Below, in pieces: positions 25,609 through 34,623 of a stretch of 64,000 nucleotides of DNA. The stretch's first letter is position 1, and each line of letters starts with the position of its first letter. The stretch spans positions 222,362 to 286,361 of the forward strand of contig UWOR01000004.1 in NCBI GenBank assembly GCA_900604495.1. The letters are read 5' to 3'. The stretch is from Desulfovibrio sp. Marseille-P6017 (GTDB taxonomy: Bacteria > Bacillota_A > Clostridia > Peptostreptococcales > Peptostreptococcaceae). Both the position numbers and the translations under genes were made by a program. The notes under the pieces were generated by a model. The model made no database searches. It saw only the letters and a program-made list of their open reading frames with translations, and was not told the DNA's origin.

Positions 25609-27197
25609 TATTCTTCTCCTCCTCCACAAGGCAACTTAAATCTAAAGGTTGCTCCACCTAAGCTATTATTAAAAGCTTCTATATCACCATTATGAGCTTC
25701 TATTATAGACTTACATATAGATAAACCTAACCCCACACCTCTTTTATCTAAAGACCTACCATTATTTTTGCTATAAAATCTATCAAATATATATTCTATA
25801 TCCTCGTCCTTTAATCCATATCCATTATCCTCAACTTCAAAGTATACATAATCATTTATTTTCATAACCTTTACTATTATTTCAGAATAATCTGGAGTAT
25901 ATCTAATTGCATTATCAATTATATTTATCAGTACCTGTTCTATTAATAATCCATCTACATTTAAAATAATTACTTCATCAGGTATATCTACATTAATCTT
26001 ATGATTTTTAGAGTATTTTTCAACTATAGAAATCGCTTCTGCTACTATTTCCTCAACAACTTCTAAGTTTTTTTTGATCTCTAATCTTCCTTCATCCACT
26101 TTAGTTATACTAATTATATTTTCAACAGATCTTGTTAGCCAACTTGCATCATCATAGATATTTTTTAAAAGATCTTTTTTAGTAACTTCATCTATAGACT
26201 CATAATTTTCTATCATAGCAGATGATGACCCCATTATTCCAGCTAATGGTGTTCTTAAATCATGTGATATAGATCTTAATAAATTACTTCTTAGTCTCTC
26301 TGTTTCAACAGCTAAATTTGCTTGTTTTGTTCTTTCATACAAATCTTCTCTTTCAATCGCTATAATAACTTGATTACAAATTGATTTTAATAGTAACTTT
26401 TCATTTTCTGTTAATGATTTCTTGTTAAAACATGCAACCCCTATAACCCCTAAGACATTGTCATTACTTTTTATTGGGTAGTTGAATATCAAAGCATCTT
26501 GATATAAATCAGTTCCTATTCCTGTCTCTTTACCTAATATAAAACTTTCCTTAAATGAACATTTTTCTAAAGGTGATTGAAATAGACTATGTCCATCTTC
26601 TTCTTTAAATTCATATATAACCGGTTTTTTTAGGTTCCCATCTGAATCAATTATAGAAGTGGCAACTGATTTACCTAATATATCTACTAAGCTTTTATTA
26701 CATACTTCTATGATTTCACATTTATTTTTTGCTTTTAATAATTTTTTACTATTTTTATATAGCAGTCTAATTTTATATTCTCTTAAATTAGATTTTTCTA
26801 CTTCCCTTTTTATTTTAGATGTTAATGTACTTGTTATTATAGCTGATATTAACATAATAAAAAAAGTTATTGGATAATCAGCTCTATATGCTAAAAAAGT
26901 ATAGTATGGTTCTGTAAAAAAGAAATTAAATATCAATACACCAAGTATAGATGATAAAATTCCAAATAAATACCCGTTTGTTATACTTGAGGAAAATAAA
27001 ACCCCTAGTATGATGACTAATATTATGCTCGATTCATTTAGTTGAATTTGCTTAAAAAACAACGCTATAAGCGTTGATATTGACATAATAAGTATAATTT
27101 TTAATAAATTTATTACTAATATATATTTTTTAGGTTTATTTTTTTTATAAGCATAGCTATTCTCTGTAACACTATCATATATATCATCTAAATCCAT
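25608..27197 (-). CDS. kdpD: KdpD-like sensor histidine kinase lacking the N-terminal KdpD/Usp domains
   Basis: A 529-aa membrane kinase. The start is ATG 27197, with AAGGAGG upstream. The order is a short cytosolic N-terminus, four membrane segments of the DUF4118 type (about 25-125), a GAF-like domain (about 155-285), the HisKA site SISHDLRTPLAG with His312, and an ATPase domain with NIIDNAIRYTP, DNGYGL and GVGLGLSICKS. Classical KdpD has about 350 more residues at the N-terminus with ATP- and c-di-AMP-binding Usp domains; these are absent. No kdpFABC is present, and the trk operon follows, so it probably senses osmotic or K+ state for Trk. Confidence 0.9.
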   Translation of the reverse strand: MDLDDIYDSVTENSYAYKKNKPKKYILVINLLKIILIMSISTLIALFFKQIQLNESSIILVIILGVLFSSSITNGYLFGILSSILGVLIFNFFFTEPYYTFLAYRADYPITFFIMLISAIITSTLTSKIKREVEKSNLREYKIRLLYKNSKKLLKAKNKCEIIEVCNKSLVDILGKSVATSIIDSDGNLKKPVIYEFKEEDGHSLFQSPLEKCSFKESFILGKETGIGTDLYQDALIFNYPIKSNDNVLGVIGVACFNKKSLTENEKLLLKSICNQVIIAIEREDLYERTKQANLAVETERLRSNLLRSISHDLRTPLAGIMGSSSAMIENYESIDEVTKKDLLKNIYDDASWLTRSVENIISITKVDEGRLEIKKNLEVVEEIVAEAISIVEKYSKNHKINVDIPDEVIILNVDGLLIEQVLINIIDNAIRYTPDYSEIIVKVMKINDYVYFEVEDNGYGLKDEDIEYIFDRFYSKNNGRSLDKRGVGLGLSICKSIIEAHNGDIEAFNNSLGGATFRFKLPCGGGEE

Positions 27198-27270
27198 ATA
27201 TAGATACCTCCTTATAACCACTTTATTAAATTATATGTATAATTTAATAAAAACACAATATAAGTAAAAA

Positions 27271-27315
27271 TGCATGCTTCAATCATATATTAACTTATAT
27301 GAATTGAAGCATGCA
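27271..27315 (-). terminator. Terminator after the TPR gene
   Basis: TGCATGCTTCAAT (27271-27283) pairs with its exact complement at 27303-27315. On the minus strand it is followed by ATTTTTAC. Confidence 0.75.
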
Positions 27316-27320
27316 CTTGA

Positions 27321-27707
27321 CTATATTCTTACTAAGTGACCTATGTTTTTCTCATCATATTCTATTTTATAAAACTCACTTTCATTGCTATAAATTTTAT
27401 CTCCGTAGTCTATATCTTCTATATTTAAACTATAGCGAAAGTTTGTTATTCTTTGTAGGTTTTTATCTGCTGATTTGAATGTTGGATCAAGATCATATGA
27501 TGCTCTATAGTGTTTTCTTGCTAAATCTAAGTTCCCTTGTAGCTCATACATAATACCTAGTAAATTATGAGCCTCTGGATTAGAATCATTTTCTAGTATA
27601 AGATTATATATATGATTTTTAGCTAATTTGTAATCATATTTTTTTAAGTAATTTATTGCTTTATCCATTTCTTCATAATAACTTATTTTATATTCAAACG
27701 ATAACAT
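27321..27707 (-). CDS. Small TPR-repeat protein
   Basis: A 128-aa cytosolic protein with about two tetratricopeptide repeats: AINYLKKYDYKLAKNHIYNL and PEAHNLLGIMYELQGNLDLA followed by ARKHYRASYDLDPTFKSA. TPRs mediate protein-protein contacts. The partner is unknown. Start at ATG 27707 has GGAGC 8 bases upstream. It lies upstream of the kdpDE-trk block, separated by a terminator, and ATCTT elements like those near trk also occur in its leader (27740-27800). Confidence 0.75.
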   Translation of the reverse strand: MLSFEYKISYYEEMDKAINYLKKYDYKLAKNHIYNLILENDSNPEAHNLLGIMYELQGNLDLARKHYRASYDLDPTFKSADKNLQRITNFRYSLNIEDIDYGDKIYSNESEFYKIEYDEKNIGHLVRI

Positions 27708-27819
27708 ATTATTGCTCCTTTTTTAATCATCTTTTATACTTAATATCTTATAAAATCTTATATAAATATGGTATTAAGATAATTAATATAGGATAAAGAT
27801 TCTGTTAAATTTTAATATA

Positions 27820-28836
27820 TTACATATTAAAGTAATTTACTCCTATAGCATCTCTGACTTCTTTTAAAGTATATGTTGCTACATTCCTTGCAACATTACT
27901 TCCTTCTTTTAAAATTTCATATAAATAGTCTCTATCCTTTTCATATTCTTTTCTTCTATTCCTAATTGGCTCTAACTGTGATTGTAGTACTTCATTTAGA
28001 TATTTTTTTACCTTTATATCACCTAATCCACCCCTTGTATAATTTTCTTTTAATTCTTCTAGATATATTCTATCTTTACAGAATATGTCTAAATATGTGA
28101 ATACTGTATTATTTTTAATGTTTCCTGGATCTTCAATCCTTATATGATTTGGGTCCGTGTACATATTCATAACCTTGCTATTTATAGTATCTGGATCATC
28201 ACTTAAGTATATAGCATTACCTAATGATTTACTCATTTTAGATTTTCCATCAATCCCTGGCATTCTAGCTGCATTTCCCTTAGGATATATACCTTTTGGT
28301 TCTATAAGAATCTCCCCATATATAGAGTTAAAACTTCTAACTAATTCCCTTGTTTGCTCTATCATAGGCTCTTGATCTTCTCCAACTGGAACTATACTAG
28401 CTTTAAATGCAGTTATATCTGCTGCTTGACTTACTGGATATATAAGAAATCCTGCTGGTATACTCGCTTGAAAATTTCTTTGTTTAATTTCATATTTTAT
28501 AGTTGGGTTTCTTTCAAGTCTAGATACTGTAACTAAATTTAAATAGTGCATTGTTAACTCATTAAGTTCAGGTATTTGAGATTGTATAAATATATTTGAT
28601 TTACTTGGATCTATACCAACTGATAAGTAATCTAATAAAACTTCTAATAAGTTATTTCTTATTTTCTCTGGATTTCTTGCATTATCAGTTAACGCTTGTT
28701 GGTCTGCTATCATTATAAACATTTCATATTTATCTGTATTTTGAAGCTCAACTCTATTTTTTAATGAACCTGTGTAGTGTCCTAAATGTAATTTTCCTGT
28801 AGGTCTATCCCCTGTTAATATAACCTCTTTATTCAT
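27820..28836 (-). CDS. trpS: Tryptophanyl-tRNA synthetase
   Basis: Class I aminoacyl-tRNA synthetase that charges tRNA-Trp. The 338-aa protein has the HIGH-type motif in TGDRPTGKLHLGHYTGSL, the substrate region PAGFLIYPVSQAADI with GEDQEPMIEQTRE, and the KMSKS loop in GIDGKSKMSKSLGNA. It is full length. The leader to the preceding terminator is under 30 bases, so there is no T-box; expression is probably not tRNA-attenuated. Confidence 0.96.
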   Translation of the reverse strand: MNKEVILTGDRPTGKLHLGHYTGSLKNRVELQNTDKYEMFIMIADQQALTDNARNPEKIRNNLLEVLLDYLSVGIDPSKSNIFIQSQIPELNELTMHYLNLVTVSRLERNPTIKYEIKQRNFQASIPAGFLIYPVSQAADITAFKASIVPVGEDQEPMIEQTRELVRSFNSIYGEILIEPKGIYPKGNAARMPGIDGKSKMSKSLGNAIYLSDDPDTINSKVMNMYTDPNHIRIEDPGNIKNNTVFTYLDIFCKDRIYLEELKENYTRGGLGDIKVKKYLNEVLQSQLEPIRNRRKEYEKDRDYLYEILKEGSNVARNVATYTLKEVRDAIGVNYFNM

Positions 28837-28864
28837 ATTTACATCTCCTTATAAATTTATAAAA

Positions 28865-28892
28865 AAACTCCATCCTATATAGGACAGAGTTT
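28865..28892 (-). terminator. Terminator after the Cof hydrolase gene
   Basis: On the minus strand, AAACTCTGTCCTAT pairs with ATAGGATGGAGTTT (two G-U pairs), followed by TTTT. Confidence 0.75.
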
Positions 28893-28927
28893 CTAATTGC
28901 CAACTAATTTGTCTAAAGATTTAATTC

Positions 28928-29722
28928 TTAATAGTTTGTTAGATAATTATTTAATGCTTCTACTACCCCATCTTCATCATTAGACTTTGCCTCATAACTA
29001 CAAACTTCCTTTAACTTTGGATGAGCATTTGCCATTGCATAACTATGTTTACATTCTTGCATCATTTCATAATCATTTAAATAATCTCCAAATGCCATGC
29101 ATTCATCATATGATATAGAATAAATCTCTTGAAGTCTTTTTATTGCTTGGCCTTTGTTTATATCAAGATTCATAAAATCTACCCAATTCTCACCTGATAA
29201 GCAAACAAGTAATTTATCACTAAATTTTTGTAATTTAGGATAGCTATTTTTTTCGGCTCCATTTCCATCATAAACTGCTATTTTACATATTCTATCTTTA
29301 TTTATTACTTCTAATATATTCTCTACTATTTCCAAATGTTCATAATACATTTTTGCATTATATAAAAATTCTGTATCATCATTTTCAACATATGCTGATT
29401 TTTCCCCACATAATATAGGATATACATTATCCATTTTTCTTATTAATTGAATTGGTTCAATTAAGTTTTCTTCATATATCTCACTAATAAATATACTCTC
29501 TTCACCTTCAAATACTATCGAACCATTATCACTTATAAATATTAAATCATTTTTTATCTCTTCAAATATTTTTAATAAATTATAATATTGTCTACCACTT
29601 GCTATTGCAAATTTAACATTCTTTTCCTTTAATTTATTTATTGTTTCAAATAAATTTGGTGATAATTCTTTTTTACTATTTAACAAAGTTCCATCCATAT
29701 CTGCTGCTACTAATTTTATCAT
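28928..29722 (-). CDS. Cof-type HAD-superfamily hydrolase
   Basis: A 264-aa cytosolic phosphatase of the Cof/YidA type. HAD motif I is AADMDGTLLNSKKELS, motif II is FAIASGRQ, motif III Lys lies near NKGQAI and motif IV is AFGDYLNDYEMM. The C2B cap domain lies between (about 85-190). Such enzymes dephosphorylate sugar phosphates, flavin or other small phosphates; the substrate cannot be told from sequence. Confidence 0.92.
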   Translation of the reverse strand: MIKLVAADMDGTLLNSKKELSPNLFETINKLKEKNVKFAIASGRQYYNLLKIFEEIKNDLIFISDNGSIVFEGEESIFISEIYEENLIEPIQLIRKMDNVYPILCGEKSAYVENDDTEFLYNAKMYYEHLEIVENILEVINKDRICKIAVYDGNGAEKNSYPKLQKFSDKLLVCLSGENWVDFMNLDINKGQAIKRLQEIYSISYDECMAFGDYLNDYEMMQECKHSYAMANAHPKLKEVCSYEAKSNDEDGVVEALNNYLTNY

Positions 29723-29809
29723 AAATATATTTCCCCCTTGTGGTCTAATTCATAAAATACTCTACCTATATATTATAATATAACCATAAAAATTACTTGC
29801 TTTAAATAT

Positions 29810-30727
29810 CTATACAAAAGATAATACTATACACCACATAGGTATTGCAAGCATTGAAAGTATTGTTGTTAAAACGACACATTTACTTGCAAACTCTGCA
29901 TCTCCACCATATTTAGATGCTAAAATTGCAGTTGTACTTCCAGCAGGCATACCAGCTAAAACAACTGCTACTCCCGTTATTAAAGATTGTATATTAGTTA
30001 TTTTACATCCAACTAAAACTATAAGGGGGATTATAATTAATCTTAATAAAGAAAATGCCCACATAAGCTTTGATGACATATCTTTTATATCAACATCTGC
30101 AAGTATTGAACCTATTAAAATCATGGATATTGATGTTGTACATCCGCTAATACTTTTAATAGTATCACTTAAAAATATCGGTAATTTAATTTGAAATATC
30201 ATAATAATAAGCCCTATTCCAACTGCTACTATACATGGATGAGTTACTACTTTTTTTATTAAGTCTTTTTTACTAGAGGATTCAGTAAAATAAGAAAGTC
30301 CTGCAGACCACATTACAATTCTTTGAGGTATTAAGTAAATAGATGCGTATAAAAGTCCCATCGATCCATAAATTCCTTCTGCTACAGGATTACCTAAGAA
30401 TCCTGCGTTAGAACAAACAGTTGCATATTGAAGTACTGTACGTCTTTCCTTATTAACCTTTTGAAATAATGTAGAGCTTAGAAATGTGCATACAAATTGA
30501 AGTAAACAAGATACTAATAGAATAGTTATTCCATTTATCAATATATCTTTTGAAAATTCAACATAAAAAGAATTTATAACATTACATGGTAAGATAACAT
30601 TTATAACAATATCAGTAATAACATTTTTTCCTTATTCCGTAATAACATCTTTCTTTTTTAATACTATACCAATTACAACTAGTAAAAACATCATAATTTG
30701 CAAATTAATCAATCCACTAAAATCCAT
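29810..30727 (-). pseudogene. AEC (auxin efflux carrier) family transporter interrupted by an in-frame stop
   Basis: The frame starts at ATG 30727 (GGGAGGATA upstream) with MDFSGLINLQIMMFLLVVIG and continues KKKDVITE, then TAA at 30632-30634, then in the same frame GKNVITDIVINVILPCNVIN and the rest of a normal AEC permease to 29810. The restored length of 305 codons is standard for the family, with about ten membrane segments and motifs TVCSNAGFLGNPV and LAGMPAGSTTAILASKYG. A TTG at 30541 could restart a 243-aa fragment, but it lacks the first two helices. AEC proteins move organic acids such as malate. Likely inactive unless the stop is read through or is a sequencing error. Confidence 0.85.
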
Positions 30728-30801
30728 AAATATATATTATCCTCCCAAAATTAACATTTTTTATAATCTAGCTTAATATTATACTCTTATTTCTTAAAAA
30801 T

Positions 30802-30836
30802 AAAAATGGCTAAACAGAATCTGTTTAGCCATTTTT
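30802..30836 (-). terminator. 16-bp perfect terminator after the rRNA methyltransferase gene
   Basis: AAAAATGGCTAAACAG (30802-30817), a 3-base loop and its exact complement (30821-30836), 18 bases past the stop at 30855. Confidence 0.88.
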
Positions 30837-30854
30837 GATCATATTAGTGTATTT

Positions 30855-32213
30855 TTATTGTACTTTTTTTAACTTAACTATAGTTTCAACATGAGGAGTA
30901 TTTGGGAACATATCCATACACTTAACTTTTTCTACATCATATCCAAACTTTTTAAATTCAACTAAGTCTAAAACTAAAGTCTTTGGATTACATGAAATAT
31001 AAACTATTTCTTTCGCACCAAATCCTGATATATCCCTTATAGCATCTTTATGAACACCTGGTCTTGGTGGATCAACTATTATTAAATCAGGCTTAACTTT
31101 AAAGTTTTTAACAGTCTTAGCAACATCACCTGCTACAAATTCACAATTATCTAATCCATTTAATTTAGCATTATTATTAGCTGCAACAACTGCTTCCTCT
31201 ATTAATTCGATTCCGTAAACTTTTTTAGCTGCACCAGCCATAACTTGTCCTATTGTTCCTGTACCACTATATAAGTCAAATACTACTTTATTTTCATGAT
31301 CACCTACAAACTCTCTAGCTATTGTATAAAGTTTTTCAGCTCCTTTAGTATTTGTCTGGAAGAATGAGAATGGAGATATTGTAAATTTAAGTCCTAATAG
31401 TTCTTCATTGATATAATCTCTACCATGTAATACTCGTAATTCATCACATTGAACTGCATCAGCAAGCCCATCATTTATAGTATGCAATATACTTACTATT
31501 TCTGCATCTGTATCAAGATTTAATAACATTTCTTTATATTCAGTCATATCAAAATCTTCTTGAGATGAAGTAACTATATTAACCATTAATTCATTAGTGT
31601 TTATACCTTTTCTCACAACAAGATTTCTAAGGTATCCTTTATGGCTCATACATCTGTAATATGGCAATTTTTTTTCATCAAAATATTTAACAGTTGAAGT
31701 TAATACTTTTATAAAATCCTTATCTACTAGTAAACATCCATCAACAGTTAATATATCTATGTGTCTACCTTTTTTATGAAGACCTAATGTAAGTGGTCCA
31801 TCTTTCATTTCATCTCCAAAAGTGTACTCCATTTTATTTCTATAAAGCCTATTTTGAGGGCTACCCTCTATCCCTAAAAATTGGAATCCAAATATATCTT
31901 GACTTAAAAATAAGTCCATAACTTGTCTTTCTTTTATTTCAAGTTGCTTTTCATATGGAACAGATAATATAGAGCACCCTCCACATTCTCCAAAATGTTT
32001 ACAAGTAGTTGCTGTTTCTATTGGTGATTTTTCTAATACTTCTATCATCTTAACTTCTGCTTTTTTACTTCTAGCCTTTTTTACTACCGCTTTAACTTTT
32101 TGTCCACTTATTCCGCCCTTCATGTGGATTTCTCTCTTATCTAGCATACTAACAGTAGTTCCGCCAAACTCCATTTTATCTACTTCAAATTCAATTATGT
32201 CTCTTCTTTTCAC
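30855..32213 (-). CDS. rlmD: 23S rRNA (uracil-5-)-methyltransferase, RlmD/RlmCD (RumA) type
   Basis: SAM-dependent enzyme that forms 5-methyluridine in 23S rRNA. The 452-aa protein has an N-terminal TRAM domain (1-60), the Fe-S cysteines in CKHFGECGGCSIL near residue 77, and a C-terminal methyltransferase with VFDLYSGTGTIGQVM, IVDPPRPGVHKDAI and the catalytic Cys in VYISCNPKTL. Low-GC Gram-positive enzymes of this type often modify both U747 and U1939. It follows a pseudouridine synthase gene by 33 bases, so the two form an rRNA-modification pair. Confidence 0.95.
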   Translation of the reverse strand: MKRRDIIEFEVDKMEFGGTTVSMLDKREIHMKGGISGQKVKAVVKKARSKKAEVKMIEVLEKSPIETATTCKHFGECGGCSILSVPYEKQLEIKERQVMDLFLSQDIFGFQFLGIEGSPQNRLYRNKMEYTFGDEMKDGPLTLGLHKKGRHIDILTVDGCLLVDKDFIKVLTSTVKYFDEKKLPYYRCMSHKGYLRNLVVRKGINTNELMVNIVTSSQEDFDMTEYKEMLLNLDTDAEIVSILHTINDGLADAVQCDELRVLHGRDYINEELLGLKFTISPFSFFQTNTKGAEKLYTIAREFVGDHENKVVFDLYSGTGTIGQVMAGAAKKVYGIELIEEAVVAANNNAKLNGLDNCEFVAGDVAKTVKNFKVKPDLIIVDPPRPGVHKDAIRDISGFGAKEIVYISCNPKTLVLDLVEFKKFGYDVEKVKCMDMFPNTPHVETIVKLKKVQ

Positions 32214-32245
32214 TGTATTTCCTCCGCTAAATTATATATTTAAAA

Positions 32246-32968
32246 CTATCTTTCTTCTATTAGTTTTATTTCTTCCTCAGTTAACTCTCTATACTCTCCT
32301 AAAGCTAAACTTTCATCTAATTTTAATTTTCCCATAGAAAGTCTTTTTAAGTATACTACTTTTTTACCTACACTCTCAAACATTCTTTTTACCTGGTGGA
32401 ATTTTCCTTCATGTATAGTTAATTCTATTTCTGACTCTTCATCACTTTTCAATATTTTTAATTGTGAAGGCATAGTCTCATACCCATCATCTAAAATAAC
32501 ACCTTTTTCAAATGCCCTTATATCTTCATCAGTAACTACTCCATCTATTTTAGCATAATAAGTTTTTGGTACATGCTTTTTAGGAGATAAAACTCTATGA
32601 GATAATTGACCGTCATTAGTAAGTACTAATAATCCTTCAGTATCTTTATCTAATCTACCAACTGGAAATGGTTCAAATACCAAGTATGAAGAATCTATTA
32701 AATCTAGTACTATAGGATCTCTTTTATCAAAAGTTGCACTTATATATCCATCTGGCTTATTCATCATTAGATATATGAATTCTCTATATGTAACTTTTTC
32801 TCCATTAAATAATATTTCATCTTTTTCTGTATCTACTTGTAATCCTGGATTAGATACAGTTTTTCCATTAACTACTATGATACCTTGCTTGCAATACTTT
32901 TTTATCTCCGCTCTACTTCCACAACCTATATTTGAAAGTACTTTATCAATACGTAATTTTTTTGCCAT
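32246..32968 (-). CDS. rsuA: rRNA pseudouridine synthase, RsuA/RluB family
   Basis: A 240-aa enzyme that isomerises a uridine in rRNA. The N-terminal S4 RNA-binding domain (RIDKVLSNIGCGSRAEIKKY, 1-60) is followed by the catalytic domain with MMNKPDGYIS and the catalytic Asp in VGRLDKDTEGLLVLTNDG. The C-terminal ELTIHEGKFHQVKRMFESVG is typical. Family features favour RsuA (16S U516) over RluB, but this is not certain. It is upstream of rlmD and divergent from fba. Confidence 0.93.
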   Translation of the reverse strand: MAKKLRIDKVLSNIGCGSRAEIKKYCKQGIIVVNGKTVSNPGLQVDTEKDEILFNGEKVTYREFIYLMMNKPDGYISATFDKRDPIVLDLIDSSYLVFEPFPVGRLDKDTEGLLVLTNDGQLSHRVLSPKKHVPKTYYAKIDGVVTDEDIRAFEKGVILDDGYETMPSQLKILKSDEESEIELTIHEGKFHQVKRMFESVGKKVVYLKRLSMGKLKLDESLALGEYRELTEEEIKLIEER

Positions 32969-33081
32969 TTATATTACCTTTCCTTAAGTAAAAATTTTGA
33001 CCTCATTTAACAATATAACCATCATTTACGGTAGTTATAATAAAAATTTCTTCTCATACTAATTTATAGATATTATTATAC

Positions 33082-33136
33082 TTTTATTTTAAAGTTATTA
33101 CAATTTACTATATACCTTTTTTTATTTTAAAGTTAT
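33082..33136 (+). repeat. 17-base direct repeat in the fba promoter
   Basis: TTTTATTTTAAAGTTAT occurs at 33082-33098 and again at 33120-33136, starts 38 bases apart; the second copy runs into the putative -10 TATAAT. May be a regulator site or chance duplication of AT-rich sequence. Confidence 0.5.
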
Positions 33137-33187
33137 AATATAGAAGATGGGTAAATTTTATAAATATCGTTTTATGGAGGTTTAACT

Positions 33188-34051
33188 ATGTTAGTTTCTG
33201 CTAAAGAAATGTTAAATAAAGCAAGAGAAGGGAAATATGCTGTAGGTCAATTCAACATAAACAACTTAGAATGGACTAAGGCAATATTATTAACAGCTCA
33301 AGAAAACAATTCACCAGTTATATTAGGTGTATCTGAAGGTGCTGGAAAATACATGGGTGGTTATAAAACTATAGTTGGAATGGTAAATGGAATGTTAGAA
33401 GAATTAAACATAACAGTTCCAGTTGCTCTTCACTTAGACCATGGTAGCTATGAAGGAGCATTAAAAACAATAGAAGCAGGATTCTCTTCTGTTATGTTTG
33501 ATGGTTCTCACTACTCTATAGAAGAAAATATATCTAAAACAAAAGAAATAATATCAATAGCAAATTCTAAAGGTATATCTGTAGAAGCAGAAGTTGGTTC
33601 TATAGGTGGAGAAGAAGATGGTGTTGTTGGTGCTGGTGAAATAGCAGATCCTGCTGAATGTAAGCAAATAGCTGAATTAGGTGTTGATATGTTAGCTGCT
33701 GGTATAGGTAATATACATGGTAAATATCCAGAAAACTGGGCAGGGTTAAACTTCGATGCTCTTGCTGCTATAAACGAAGCTACAGGTGAAATGCCATTAG
33801 TATTACATGGTGGTACTGGTATACCTGAAGATATGATAAAAAAAGCTATATCATTAGGGGTTTCTAAAATAAATGTTAATACAGAGTGTCAATTAGTATT
33901 TGCTGATGCTACTCGTAAATACATAGAATCTGGAAAAGATTTAGAAGGTAAGGGATTTGACCCTCGTAAATTATTAGCTCCAGGATTTGAAGCTATAAAA
34001 GCATGTGTTAAAGAAAAAATGGAATTATTCGGTTCAATAAATAAAGCATAA
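33188..34051 (+). CDS. fba: Class II fructose-1,6-bisphosphate aldolase
   Basis: Zinc-dependent aldolase of glycolysis and gluconeogenesis. The 287-aa protein has GQFNINNLEW, catalytic Asp84 and zinc ligand His85 in ALHLDHGSYEG, the second metal motif EAEVGSIGGEEDG, the zinc histidines in IGNIHGKYP and LVLHGGTGIP, and INVNTECQLVF. The start at 33188 has TGGAGGTTTAACT. A TATAAT at 33134-33139 is a likely -10. Two copies of a 17-base direct repeat (33082-33098 and 33120-33136) lie in the promoter. Codon use and position suggest high expression. Confidence 0.97.
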   Translation: MLVSAKEMLNKAREGKYAVGQFNINNLEWTKAILLTAQENNSPVILGVSEGAGKYMGGYKTIVGMVNGMLEELNITVPVALHLDHGSYEGALKTIEAGFSSVMFDGSHYSIEENISKTKEIISIANSKGISVEAEVGSIGGEEDGVVGAGEIADPAECKQIAELGVDMLAAGIGNIHGKYPENWAGLNFDALAAINEATGEMPLVLHGGTGIPEDMIKKAISLGVSKINVNTECQLVFADATRKYIESGKDLEGKGFDPRKLLAPGFEAIKACVKEKMELFGSINKA

Positions 34052-34070
34052 TTCTTAAACTATATATTAT

Positions 34071-34111
34071 AAATGTAAAAGGGAATGTTTTAAACATTCC
34101 CTTTTACATTT
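34071..34111. terminator. 20-bp perfect bidirectional terminator after fba
   Basis: AAATGTAAAAGGGAATGTTT (34071-34090), one central base, then its exact complement (34092-34111). It lies between convergent genes. Confidence 0.88.
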
Positions 34112-34112
34112 A

Positions 34113-34598
34113 CTAGCTATAAAATTTAGATGCTCCTACTAACTGTCTTTTAGATACTATTTTTGCTAAGTTCGTAAGTGATGATATCTTTATATCTTCA
34201 AAGCTTACTAAAAATACAAACTTAAAGTCTGTAAATTCTTGATCAATATTATAAACATCAAAGAAACATCTTATATTATCCACTAAATATTTATCTTGTA
34301 ACTCAGCTTCAATTTCATCTGTTGCATCCTTTAAATAAACTCTTATATCATCAAAAATAACATCGAAGTAAGATTCATCTATATTTTCTCCCATTTCATC
34401 TAACAACTCTTCTATCTCTTCCATAGAAAATATATCTTCTGATAATTTACAATCAAATGCCATCATATTATTTTGTTTTATACTATTTGATATATCTTGT
34501 ACATATTCAAAATCTGGGCGCAAATTTAAAATATCCTTTACTTCATTGCTATTCGCTCGAAAATTTCCTTTTCTGTTTTTTAATTTTAACTCTATCAT
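34113..34598 (-). CDS. Hypothetical acidic protein
   Basis: A 161-aa soluble protein without recognised domain, signal peptide or membrane segment. It is rich in Asp and Glu (MEEIEELLDEMGENIDESY) and ends in SKRQLVGASKFYS. The start at 34598 has GGGGGAGGCG upstream, a strong site. It lies 25 bases downstream of a nucleotidase gene and just before the fba terminator. Function unknown. Confidence 0.7.
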   Translation of the reverse strand: MIELKLKNRKGNFRANSNEVKDILNLRPDFEYVQDISNSIKQNNMMAFDCKLSEDIFSMEEIEELLDEMGENIDESYFDVIFDDIRVYLKDATDEIEAELQDKYLVDNIRCFFDVYNIDQEFTDFKFVFLVSFEDIKISSLTNLAKIVSKRQLVGASKFYS

Positions 34599-34623
34599 TA
34601 AATCGCCTCCCCCATAATAAGTG

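Noticed and set aside
28837..28927. Possible T-box leader of trpS
   Set aside because: Only about 90 bases separate trpS from the preceding stop, and these hold the terminator of that gene; no T-box consensus.
30632..30634. Recoding (selenocysteine or pyrrolysine) at the AEC stop
   Set aside because: The codon is TAA, not TGA or TAG, and no recoding element is visible; a nonsense change is simpler.
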